From NCBI RefSeq assembly GCF_030684675.1, contig NZ_JAUXXZ010000033.1, positions 62,001 through 126,000 on the forward strand: DNA of 64,000 bases, written 5' to 3'. Numbering within the stretch: position 1 is the stretch's first letter; the number at the start of each line of letters is the position of its first letter. This DNA comes from Daejeonella sp. Lineage in GTDB: Bacteria > Bacteroidota > Bacteroidia > Sphingobacteriales > Sphingobacteriaceae. This document shows positions 57,765 to 64,000 of the stretch, one piece after another. The position numbers were made by a program, and so were the translations under genes. The notes under the pieces were generated by a model. The model was not told where the DNA came from. It saw nothing but the letters and a program-made list of their open reading frames with translations, and searched no databases.

Positions 57765-58568
57765 TTAATAATTAACAGATGTTGGGGACTTATACTTTTT
57801 AAATATTCTGATGGTCAATGTAATCACAATGATCACAAAAGCTGCGTATGCTGCGTTAATCACATCTTCATAAAAGAGAGCATCTACTTGTTTTCGTTTC
57901 AAAATAATGCCATACAAGGCCCAAAGGACAACAAGTCCGAAAGGTATATTCCTCCTGACCAAAATAATGAACAAAGAAAGAAGAGTGGCTATACCTATCA
58001 GGATGATAACCCAATAACTTTCAGAAATTCCCATTCCATTCCAGCCTGTTGAAATTAACCAGGCACTGATATTGGCAATACTTGCAATACATATCCATCC
58101 AAAGTAAATGCTCAAAGGGAACTGTGTAAATATCTTTGTCTGAATTGATCGATCAGGGTTCGAAATATGGGCTCTAATACTGATTTTAATGAGGGTGAAC
58201 AGCTGAATCAATATCAAAATGGCAGATAAAAATAGTTGTTCATTTACCCAGGCAATTAACCAAAGCCCTGTGGCAATACTATTCAGAACAAATAGCCATC
58301 CTATATTCTGGGTATCCTGATTGGTTTGACAGCTTGAGGTTTTCGCAAATGCTTTATAGAGATGGAATACACAAAATGCCAGCAGGGAGGTATAAATGAG
58401 CCCCCAAATAGCAAATGTAATCCCTGCCGGTGCGAAAACGGTATCATATTTTGCAGAAACCTGACCTACATCCTGGGTAGAAAGTGATTTTACCTGAACC
58501 AAGTATGACATCAATAGTTGAAAACCAAGAGTTATCAAATTCAGTATTGCCAATAATCTTGTTTTCAT
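57765..58568 (-). CDS. TspO/MBR-related membrane protein (extended form)
   Basis: The 267-residue protein has about seven predicted membrane segments. APAGITFAIWGLIYTSLLAF near residue 47 and a Trp-rich pattern (WLIAWVNEQLF, IYFGWICIASIAN) are typical of the tryptophan-rich sensory/TspO-like group, in a form longer than the 160-residue core. TspO proteins bind porphyrins and respond to light or oxygen in some bacteria. Here it is next to an HDAC-like gene and the fRMsr gene. The ligand is unknown. Confidence 0.78.
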   Translation of the reverse strand: MKTRLLAILNLITLGFQLLMSYLVQVKSLSTQDVGQVSAKYDTVFAPAGITFAIWGLIYTSLLAFCVFHLYKAFAKTSSCQTNQDTQNIGWLFVLNSIATGLWLIAWVNEQLFLSAILILIQLFTLIKISIRAHISNPDRSIQTKIFTQFPLSIYFGWICIASIANISAWLISTGWNGMGISESYWVIILIGIATLLSLFIILVRRNIPFGLVVLWALYGIILKRKQVDALFYEDVINAAYAAFVIIVITLTIRIFKKYKSPTSVNY

Positions 58569-58647
58569 GGTATTTTAGATTAATAAAATATTGTTCAGAA
58601 AATAATTTTTAATCTAGCAAAAAAGGACCTGATTTATTAAGATTAAT

Positions 58648-59127
58648 TCAGGAATTAAATTCAATAAGTCCCATAATCTGTGCAAGATAGGCTGCATCAG
58701 TTTCATCAAAACTATTTAATTCTGCACTGTCAACATCCAAAACACCGATTACCTTCTCATTTCTGATTATTGGTATCACAATTTCAGACTTTGAAGCAGC
58801 GCTACAGGCGATATGTCCGGGAAATACCTCAACATCAGGAATGATCAGGGTTTGTTCCTGCGCCCATGAGGCACCACACACTCCTTTTCCCTTCTTAATT
58901 CGGGTACAGGCAACCGGTCCCTGAAATGGGCCTAGAACCAGTTCATCATCTTTTACCATATAAAACCCTACCCAAAAGAAGTTGAATTGTCCTTTCAGGG
59001 CAGCACACACATTAGCCATATTGGCAATCTTATCATGCTCTCCTTCTAGTAAAGCAGAAATCTGAGGCAATAATGAATGGTATTGCTCCTCCTTACTCCC
59101 TGTAACAATTTTTAAATCTTCAGCCAT
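58648..59127 (-). CDS. msrC: Free methionine-(R)-sulfoxide reductase (GAF domain)
   Basis: The 159-residue GAF-domain protein carries the three redox cysteines of fRMsr, in CTRIKKGKGVC (C74, C84) and HIACSAASKSEI (C108). The FNFFWVGFYMV segment near residue 48 and DVDSAELNSFDETD near 135 are also conserved. The enzyme reduces free methionine-R-sulfoxide using thioredoxin. It is monocistronic, with an 80-nt gap before the TspO-like gene. Confidence 0.92.
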   Translation of the reverse strand: MAEDLKIVTGSKEEQYHSLLPQISALLEGEHDKIANMANVCAALKGQFNFFWVGFYMVKDDELVLGPFQGPVACTRIKKGKGVCGASWAQEQTLIIPDVEVFPGHIACSAASKSEIVIPIIRNEKVIGVLDVDSAELNSFDETDAAYLAQIMGLIEFNS

Positions 59128-59320
59128 ACTGCAAAATTACAATTGATTTGTATTCAGCAATATTATAAAAATTTATCTTCATCATAACTTCATGTTCAAT
59201 AACAAACTTTGTATTGAAAGATCAGGAATAATCAAAATATCGTACTGCAAATTAGTTATACGATAGTATACTATACTAAGATTTATATCCCTGACATAAT
59301 TCACCTTAAAATAAACAGCT

Positions 59321-59794
59321 ATGAAAAAATTAATTATCCTGGTAATCCTCTTTGCAGCATTGGGGACTACCGATACGCAGGCCCAATACCGTCAAGGACA
59401 AACTGTTTGGGGCCAAAATGACCAAAATGTTTACAGAGATGATCGTGGCGAATACCGTTATGAAGTGCGTGAGAGACGGGTTTGGATCCCTGAATATAGA
59501 ACTGCCGGCATATTTGGTATAGGGAGCCGGAGAGTACCCGGACATTATGAAATGAGAAATGAGCGCGTCAGGGTATATTCAGATCAGAATAGAAAGCAAC
59601 ATCCGCACGGAATGCCTCCCGGACAAAGAAAAAAATCTAATAACAACTATGATCAACGGTACGAGCGTGACAGACACGATGATGATTATGGGAACCGACG
59701 ATATGGTGATAATGATGACAGGAACCAGGATGGCCGTTATGATAGCCAAGGGAATCAAAAAGGCCATGGCAAAGGGAAAAATGACCGTGACTAA
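59321..59794 (+). CDS. Secreted protein with Asp/Arg/Asn-rich C-terminal tail
   Basis: The 157-residue protein has a signal peptide (MKKLIILVILFAALGTTDTQA) and a short N-terminal domain with VWIPEYRTAGIFGIGSRR. A low-complexity tail follows (HPHGMPPGQRKK, then many Asp, Arg, Asn, Tyr and Gly residues). Similar tails occur in secreted Bacteroidota proteins of unknown role. The tail could bind cations or surface polymers. A strong terminator follows. Confidence 0.7.
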   Translation: MKKLIILVILFAALGTTDTQAQYRQGQTVWGQNDQNVYRDDRGEYRYEVRERRVWIPEYRTAGIFGIGSRRVPGHYEMRNERVRVYSDQNRKQHPHGMPPGQRKKSNNNYDQRYERDRHDDDYGNRRYGDNDDRNQDGRYDSQGNQKGHGKGKNDRD

Positions 59795-59814
59795 GAATTT
59801 TAATATTTAAGAAT

Positions 59815-59852
59815 TAAAGTCTTCCTCTAATAGGGAAGACTTTTCTTTTTTA
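59815..59852 (+). terminator. Terminator after the secreted protein gene
   Basis: AAGTCTTCC pairs with GGAAGACTT (9 bp) around an 8-nt loop, followed by TTCTTTTTT. Confidence 0.88.
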
Positions 59853-59918
59853 TGACCTTAAGAATACATTTTGATAAATTACCTTTGGGATCTGAGCAAG
59901 AAATCGTTAAGATCAATT

Positions 59919-60641
59919 ATGTTAGTTACAATAAGTATAGTACGATACAGACCACTATTCATTCCACTGGCAATCCTTGCTATGGCAATTCACCGCATTC
60001 CGCTTTCTTTAAATAAAGCCTGTACTTTCTGGAAATTGATGGGATGCGGTAAAAATGGCTCATTTGATCTCCAGCCCGACTGGCAGCAGTGGGCTTTACT
60101 GGCAATTTGGACTTCAGAAGAGGAATTTAACAGATTTAATGAAAACTCATTTATCGCATGGTGGTGGAAGAAATTTACAAAAGAACAATGGACACTTTTA
60201 AGTGTTCCATTAGCAAGTCATGGTAAATGGGATGGTAAAGACCCGTTTAAGATGGATAATTACGAAGCGAACTACAATGGACCGGTTGCGGTTTTAACCA
60301 GAGCTACGATCCGTCTGAATAAACTAACCCAATTTTGGGCCAATGTAGAACCTGTAGCCGAAATCATGACTAAAGCTCCCGGTTACATCTGCTCTGTTGG
60401 AATTGGTGAAGCTCCTTTCTTCAGGCAGGCTACCCTTTCAATCTGGAAGAGTATGGAAAGTATGAAAGCATTTGCATACGGCTCAGCTGAACACGCTGAA
60501 GTAATCCGAAAAACCAGAAAGCTTGATTGGTATAGTGAAGAACTATTTGCCAGATTCCGTTTAATATCAGGAAAAGGAAGCAATAAGGGGATAGACCCGA
60601 TCAAAGAAATTCAACAAGATTTATTAAAAGCTAAGCAATGA
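59919..60641 (+). CDS. Spheroidene monooxygenase-like (CrtA-like) protein
   Basis: The 240-residue protein, from the ATG at 59919 (MLVTISIVRYRPLFIPLAIL), contains the CrtA-type segment FWKLMGCGKNGSFDLQPDWQ followed by WALLAIWTSEEEF and a C-terminal RFRLISGKGS. In phototrophs CrtA is a haem-dependent oxygenase that makes ketocarotenoids. In non-phototrophic Bacteroidota the substrate is unknown. A TTG at 59871 would add 16 residues and is a possible alternative. It is 8.7 kb from the crt operon and translationally coupled to the next gene. Confidence 0.75.
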   Translation: MLVTISIVRYRPLFIPLAILAMAIHRIPLSLNKACTFWKLMGCGKNGSFDLQPDWQQWALLAIWTSEEEFNRFNENSFIAWWWKKFTKEQWTLLSVPLASHGKWDGKDPFKMDNYEANYNGPVAVLTRATIRLNKLTQFWANVEPVAEIMTKAPGYICSVGIGEAPFFRQATLSIWKSMESMKAFAYGSAEHAEVIRKTRKLDWYSEELFARFRLISGKGSNKGIDPIKEIQQDLLKAKQ

Positions 60642-60895
60642 GAGTAATAGCAGAACTGCCACATCCGGATTGTAAGATCACCTTATTCTCCATGAATCAA
60701 AAGTATATTATAAAACTGGAGAAGGGGACTTTTGAACAGATCTATAAAATATCAGAGCTTGACATCCCTAAAGGAGTGAATGGAGTGTTTCAGTTACTTG
60801 ATTCAGATTTCATAAAATCAGCGGCCGAACGCTTTAACCAAATGAGGATTGATTTTAGTCAGGCATACAAAAGATATGATGAAAATAACATATAA
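60638..60895 (+). CDS. Small conserved-looking protein coupled to the CrtA-like gene
   Basis: The 85-residue protein starts MRVIAELPHPDCKITLFSMN and contains KYIIKLEKGTFEQIYKIS, with alternating strands and a helical C-terminus (AAERFNQMRIDFSQAYKRYD). Its ATG overlaps the CrtA-like stop as ATGA, so the pair is cotranslated. It is likely real because of that coupling. The domain is not recognised; a small alpha/beta protein is the best guess. Confidence 0.72.
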   Translation: MRVIAELPHPDCKITLFSMNQKYIIKLEKGTFEQIYKISELDIPKGVNGVFQLLDSDFIKSAAERFNQMRIDFSQAYKRYDENNI

Positions 60896-61209
60896 CTACT
60901 TGATAATTAGCACATTAATTAGACAAACAAAATTTTATTTGGAATTTAACACTATTATTGAGGTCTAATTTTAGTTTTATATAATATATAACTTAATATA
61001 AATTAATATAAATTACTGATATACACTAATTTATATATCATAACAAAATAATATTTCGGCACTTATATACATACTTAACCCAAACGAAATATCGTTCTGA
61101 CAAGTTGTCAAAGTGCTGATAATCAGTTGTTTTTTAATGTAAAAGTGAATGTGAAGTGATTGTTTAGGTGTTTTAAAAACTGATTAGTATTCTGTTATAA
61201 CTTTGGGGT
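60896..61209. other. AT-rich gap with three stacked palindromes
   Basis: No coding frame is supported in this stretch. It is very AT-rich, with ATATAAATT-type runs in the first half. Three consecutive perfect inverted repeats lie at 61083-61126 (AACGA-N4-TCGTT, TGACAA-G-TTGTCA and CTGAT-A-ATCAG). A TAACTTTG element at about 61197-61204 sits just before the next ORF. Confidence 0.6.
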
Positions 61210-61524
61210 ATGAAAAAAGACCAAACCGAATCTATTAACCCCGAAGAATATGGCTTTTTACTAAAGCGGAGTGATAACAATGGTTACGCTTGTTACTCCT
61301 ACCCTTCGATGAATGATTTCTCGTTAGAGTTAGAAATGATAGAGAATGTTTTTTCGTTAACGTATTTTCATAAAGAAGAGAGAATGGGTTATATGCAAAC
61401 ACCCCCAAACCAAATTCAAAGCGTCAAAAAGATACAAATCAACAAGGCCATCGTATTCAAGACATACATGTCCATAATAGCGCTGATTTTAATATTAAAG
61501 ACTATTGGGATAAGTGGGGGGTGA
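61210..61524 (+). CDS. Orphan small protein with C-terminal membrane helix
   Basis: The 104-residue protein starts MKKDQTESINPEEYGFLLKR. A polar N-terminal domain (about 1-75) precedes one hydrophobic segment near the C-terminus (YMSIIALILILKTIGISGG). A TAACTTTG promoter-like element and an ATG 5 nt later support expression. No family recognised. It sits in an island unlike its surroundings and may be a recently acquired or orphan gene. Confidence 0.6.
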   Translation: MKKDQTESINPEEYGFLLKRSDNNGYACYSYPSMNDFSLELEMIENVFSLTYFHKEERMGYMQTPPNQIQSVKKIQINKAIVFKTYMSIIALILILKTIGISGG

Positions 61525-61605
61525 TCGTTAATACGATATTAGGTGTTATACCACAATTTTAGTTAATAAGAATAAAGACCTGCCTAAACTTAAATAATCC
61601 GTTTC

Positions 61606-61812
61606 GTTATTTTATAACTCCTCAGTATACGTACACACATATAGACGGCCATTTTTACCGAGCATGGAATAGCTGAATAACTTACAACCATTGTCCTATG
61701 CTTACGGACTCTTGCGCGTTTCGGCGTCTGATGTATCACCTTACTTTACGGCAGTTTTCGGGACTGTAACCCACGAGGTCTGCACCTCTTTAGCAACTTG
61801 ACTAAGACACAC
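61606..61812 (-). other. GC-elevated hairpin-rich segment, possible truncated group II intron or other RNA
   Basis: This is non-coding in both orientations as far as can be supported. On the minus strand it starts GTGTGTC (61812-61806), a fit to the group II intron 5' consensus GUGYG. Hairpins follow: GAGGT-GCAG-ACCTC, TTACAGT against ACTGCCGTAA, and GTCC-N9-GGAC, plus CGAAACGCGC, which I associate with intron domain I. No domain V or reverse transcriptase is present, so it would be a 5' remnant. The rest of 61525-62036 is AT-rich with nothing else I can support. Low confidence on the class. Confidence 0.35.
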
Positions 61813-62024
61813 GTTCAAATCGTACGTTTCGAGTAATTAACTCTCATCAGTTAGTCTTTATTCGTATGATTTTAAGAGATTTACGGGGCGTGAGAATCAA
61901 AAAAACTTTTGGTCACGTTTGTATATAAATGCCAATATTTTATTGGATAATAATGCCAAATTTATGGGAGGTTTGGCCATTATTATATATTTCAATACAT
62001 TTTAAAAGCTAAGATTTTTTTTCC

Positions 62025-62032
62025 TATTTTTG
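62025..62032 (+). promoter_or_regulatory. -7 promoter element (TATTTTTG) for the DUF6580 gene
   Basis: An exact TAnnTTTG match ends 4 nt before the ATG, the same arrangement as for the PIN-PhoH gene. Confidence 0.5.
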
Positions 62033-62036
62033 AATC

Positions 62037-62567
62037 ATGAAACATATCAACACAACCCGTTTTATAGTATTAACACTTCTTGTCATTGCAGCTGCGCTGA
62101 CAAGGGCACTTCCCTATTTAATTCCACATATCTGGAACTTTACAGCAATTGGAGCTCTGGCAATATTTAGTGGTGCTCAGTTCAGTGATAAACGCTTGGC
62201 ATTTATTATACCAATAGTAGCTATGGCTGTTTCTGACATCTTCATTGGAAATGGATTTAGTCTTGCAGTTTATACCGGCTTTGTTGTGATGGTTGGATGC
62301 GGATTCCTGATCAGAAACAAAGTAAATACAACCAATGTAATTTTAGCATCATTCATCAGTGCATCGGTTTTCTTCCTGATAACCAATTTTGCATTTTTGT
62401 ACCCCGCTACAATATACCCCCGGAATATTTCAGGAATCCTGACTTCTTATGCTGCAGGCCTTCCATTCTTTAGAAATATGTTAATTGGTAATTTGGTGTT
62501 TTCAGCAGTATTATTTGGAAGCTTCTATCTTTTATCAAAAAGATACCCTGTTCTGGCGAAAGTTTAG
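62037..62567 (+). CDS. DUF6580 family putative transport membrane protein
   Basis: The 176-residue protein has about five membrane segments, with RALPYLIPHIWNFTAIGALA near residue 24 and SDIFIGNGFSLAVYTGF near residue 66. The shape resembles the substrate-binding (S) components of ECF-type vitamin transporters. The ligand is unknown, and no energising module is nearby. A strong terminator follows the gene. Confidence 0.82.
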   Translation: MKHINTTRFIVLTLLVIAAALTRALPYLIPHIWNFTAIGALAIFSGAQFSDKRLAFIIPIVAMAVSDIFIGNGFSLAVYTGFVVMVGCGFLIRNKVNTTNVILASFISASVFFLITNFAFLYPATIYPRNISGILTSYAAGLPFFRNMLIGNLVFSAVLFGSFYLLSKRYPVLAKV

Positions 62568-62596
62568 ATTGCAATTTTAGCAATAATATAAAGAAT

Positions 62597-62662
62597 ACCC
62601 GGACGTAATAATTCTGATTCTTGTAAGAAATCTTGAGTTATTACGTCCGGGTTTTTATTTAT
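62597..62662 (+). terminator. Long-stem terminator between convergent genes
   Basis: ACCCGGACGTAATAA pairs with TTATTACGTCCGGGT (15 bp, perfect), with a small inner hairpin in the loop, then TTTTTATTT. It may also act for the converging amidohydrolase gene. Confidence 0.88.
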
Positions 62663-62691
62663 CGTTACATTTTATGATCTCTTGTATGGAA

Positions 62692-63756
62692 TTAGGAAGA
62701 ATATTTTTTGCGGGCTTCTAATTGTGCCTTTTCGCCTTCAGCAGTAACCTCTTCGTGAGTTTTAAGATTAAACTCTTTTAAAATATCCTTCACCAGGACA
62801 TCAGGAGATAAACTTTCTATAATTGCCCATTCTTCCTCATGAAAAACTTTTATATCCACCCTGCGTCCGTATTTTTTTTGAACGGCGGGAAAATGTTGAA
62901 CAAATGGCCATAAATGCAGGAAAGCTTTTTCCAAATTAACCGGACCCCAGCAAAGTTGAGGGTTCCAAAAACCTGTCTTTGCCAATTCCTCACCAGTAAT
63001 ATCACATATTTTACTGGTTCCTTTCCTGGTACTGGAAACTACCACACATTTATGCTTCCATGCAAGTGAATTAATCATTTGCCCGGCAGCAAAGGCTGAA
63101 GGGAAGAAAATGATCTCCGCACCCTGCTTCCGGTACATCTCCCATCCGTCATCCCACAATGAATCAAAGCAAATCTGAACCCCTATTTTTCCAAAATCCG
63201 TTTGAATAACAGGCTGAAATAAAGGTCCGGGCATAACTCCACTTTTTATCTCACCTTCTGTCGGGTGAATTTTATGATACGCTCCGACACGTTTCCCCTG
63301 CCGGTCAATCACAACAGCCGAAATATAAAACATTCCATGACCTGCAGGAGTATCAACAGCACAAATAGTATAGCAATTGTTTTTTTTAGAGAAATCAGAA
63401 AACTGCTTTAACACTTCTTCTGATTTACTTATCCTTTGTTGTACAGTGAACTTCCCATCCATTTTAGTATTTGCGATGTAGAAACATTCAGGCAGGCAAA
63501 CTACATCGGGGTTAAAGGGTTCGATTCCCTTTAGAGATTCAATCACTCGTTTGACCATATCATCAGGTGTTTCTGCAGATAGTCTTTCCTGTGAAAAGCT
63601 TGCTATCCAAACCTCACGTGGAAGTTTTCCGGCTGGGTTTAAAGCACTGTCGCTTTTTAATGATTCAGCTAAGCCTATATTACCAATAGTAGTAAGACCA
63701 GCAGTTAATGCCGATTTTTTCAAAAAATTCCTTCTCGAGTTTTGCTGCATTTTCAT
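62692..63756 (-). CDS. Carbon-nitrogen hydrolase (nitrilase superfamily), Tat-exported
   Basis: The protein (about 354 aa from the ATG at 63756; a second ATG lies at 63750) begins MKMQQNSRRNFLKKSALTAG, a twin-arginine signal with SRRNFLK. The nitrilase catalytic residues are visible: Glu in VVCLPECFY, Lys in YHKIHPTEGE and Cys in GVQICFDSLW. The family hydrolyses amides or nitriles, here probably in the periplasm. The 10-codon longer frame start at 63786 is unlikely because it would precede the Tat signal. Substrate unknown. Confidence 0.87.
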   Translation of the reverse strand: MKMQQNSRRNFLKKSALTAGLTTIGNIGLAESLKSDSALNPAGKLPREVWIASFSQERLSAETPDDMVKRVIESLKGIEPFNPDVVCLPECFYIANTKMDGKFTVQQRISKSEEVLKQFSDFSKKNNCYTICAVDTPAGHGMFYISAVVIDRQGKRVGAYHKIHPTEGEIKSGVMPGPLFQPVIQTDFGKIGVQICFDSLWDDGWEMYRKQGAEIIFFPSAFAAGQMINSLAWKHKCVVVSSTRKGTSKICDITGEELAKTGFWNPQLCWGPVNLEKAFLHLWPFVQHFPAVQKKYGRRVDIKVFHEEEWAIIESLSPDVLVKDILKEFNLKTHEEVTAEGEKAQLEARKKYSS

Positions 63757-63871
63757 TTGGATATAATTGTTTATAGGTTCAAACAAACTCCTTTAGTAAA
63801 TGTAATGCTAATCTTCCAGATAGTTTAGTAGTACAGGCAGTAACAGCACCGAATCAAGAAAGGCTATCAAC

Positions 63872-64000
63872 TCATTGATTTAACAAGCGCTTAACCAGCT
63901 CAGGAACTGCAGTAGCAGCATTTTCAGGGATCATTTCTATGTTTTTTGCAGATATCTCCATTGCCCTGGGATCTACCAGTATTTTTTTCGCTTTCGCCGG
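63872..64000 (-). CDS. C-terminal fragment of an unrecognised gene, truncated by the window edge
   Basis: The last 42 codons of a minus-strand gene enter from the right edge. The visible part reads KILVDPRAMEISAKNIEMIP, then ENAATAVPELVKRLLNQ and a TGA. It has a regular strand-helix pattern but no motif that names a family. The 85-nt gap to the Tat hydrolase holds nothing else. Confidence 0.55.
   Translation of the reverse strand, partial: PAKAKKILVDPRAMEISAKNIEMIPENAATAVPELVKRLLNQ

Noticed and set aside
61606-61812. Cobalamin riboswitch on the minus strand
   Set aside because: Only a short stretch resembles the conserved core. The GGGAA box is missing and no minus-strand gene lies downstream.

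Overview
The window is a 64 kb stretch of a low-GC, gene-dense chromosome from the phylum Bacteroidota, most likely the Sphingobacteriaceae (Pedobacter-like). The evidence is -7 promoter elements of the TAnnTTTG type and almost no Shine-Dalgarno signals, the futalosine route to menaquinone, a Bacteroidota-style LptD, WbqC and DUF6580 proteins, and a hom-metX-metY methionine operon behind a SAM riboswitch. The genus call is an inference from gene content. No prophage, complete insertion sequence, CRISPR array, rRNA or tRNA was found.

Layout. 0-10 kb holds a truncated ABM-domain gene, a SAM hydrolase (DUF62), phoH, purC, a STAS protein and RNase Z, then envelope genes (MCE/MlaD, an amidase, lptD) and cinA. 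10-17.7 kb holds a 2-oxoacid dehydrogenase E2, an SGNH hydrolase and the methionine block: hom, metX, metY, a SAM-I riboswitch and a cystathionine gamma-synthase-type enzyme. 17.9-24 kb holds mqnE, a histidine phosphatase and mqnA as a translationally coupled set, then a nucleoside phosphorylase, an IMPACT/YigZ protein, a DMT transporter and ribD. 24-35.8 kb holds prmC, a nucleoid-associated protein, xerD, aroQ, glycosyl- and acyltransferases, wbqC, corA, mgtE, bioB and a FUSC-family membrane protein.

35.8-37.2 kb is a 1.4 kb region without protein genes. It contains the most unusual signal in the window: two tandem, diverged copies of a roughly 320-nt unit. Each copy has the same promoter-like block (TTG-N18-TACTTTG), shared internal blocks, hairpins whose stems differ while their position is kept, and a strong intrinsic terminator whose loop is identical in both. 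I interpret them as two paralogous small RNA genes. They lie immediately upstream of a PIN-PhoH ATPase gene. I do not recognise the family.

38.6-44 kb holds a cold-shock protein, two TPR proteins and gyrA. 44.2-51.3 kb is one minus-strand unit: a MerR-type regulator with the Wx9EH and downstream His features of CarH-type B12 photoreceptors, then crtI, crtB, a small secreted protein, idi, an SRPBCC protein, a TIGR01777 oxidoreductase and a DNA photolyase. A perfect 12-bp inverted repeat abuts the regulator's start codon. This looks like a light-induced photoprotection regulon. 51.3-60.9 kb holds a lipoprotein, hemF, an MFS transporter, a DUF4442 protein, an AlbA_2 protein, a MATE pump, an HDAC-like deacetylase, a TspO-like protein, free methionine-(R)-sulfoxide reductase, a small secreted protein and a CrtA-like protein with a small coupled partner.

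60.9-62.0 kb is an atypical island: stacked palindromes, an orphan small membrane protein, and a non-coding, GC-elevated, hairpin-rich segment that may be a truncated group II intron 5' end. The window ends with a DUF6580 membrane protein, a Tat-exported carbon-nitrogen hydrolase and the C-terminus of an unrecognised gene.
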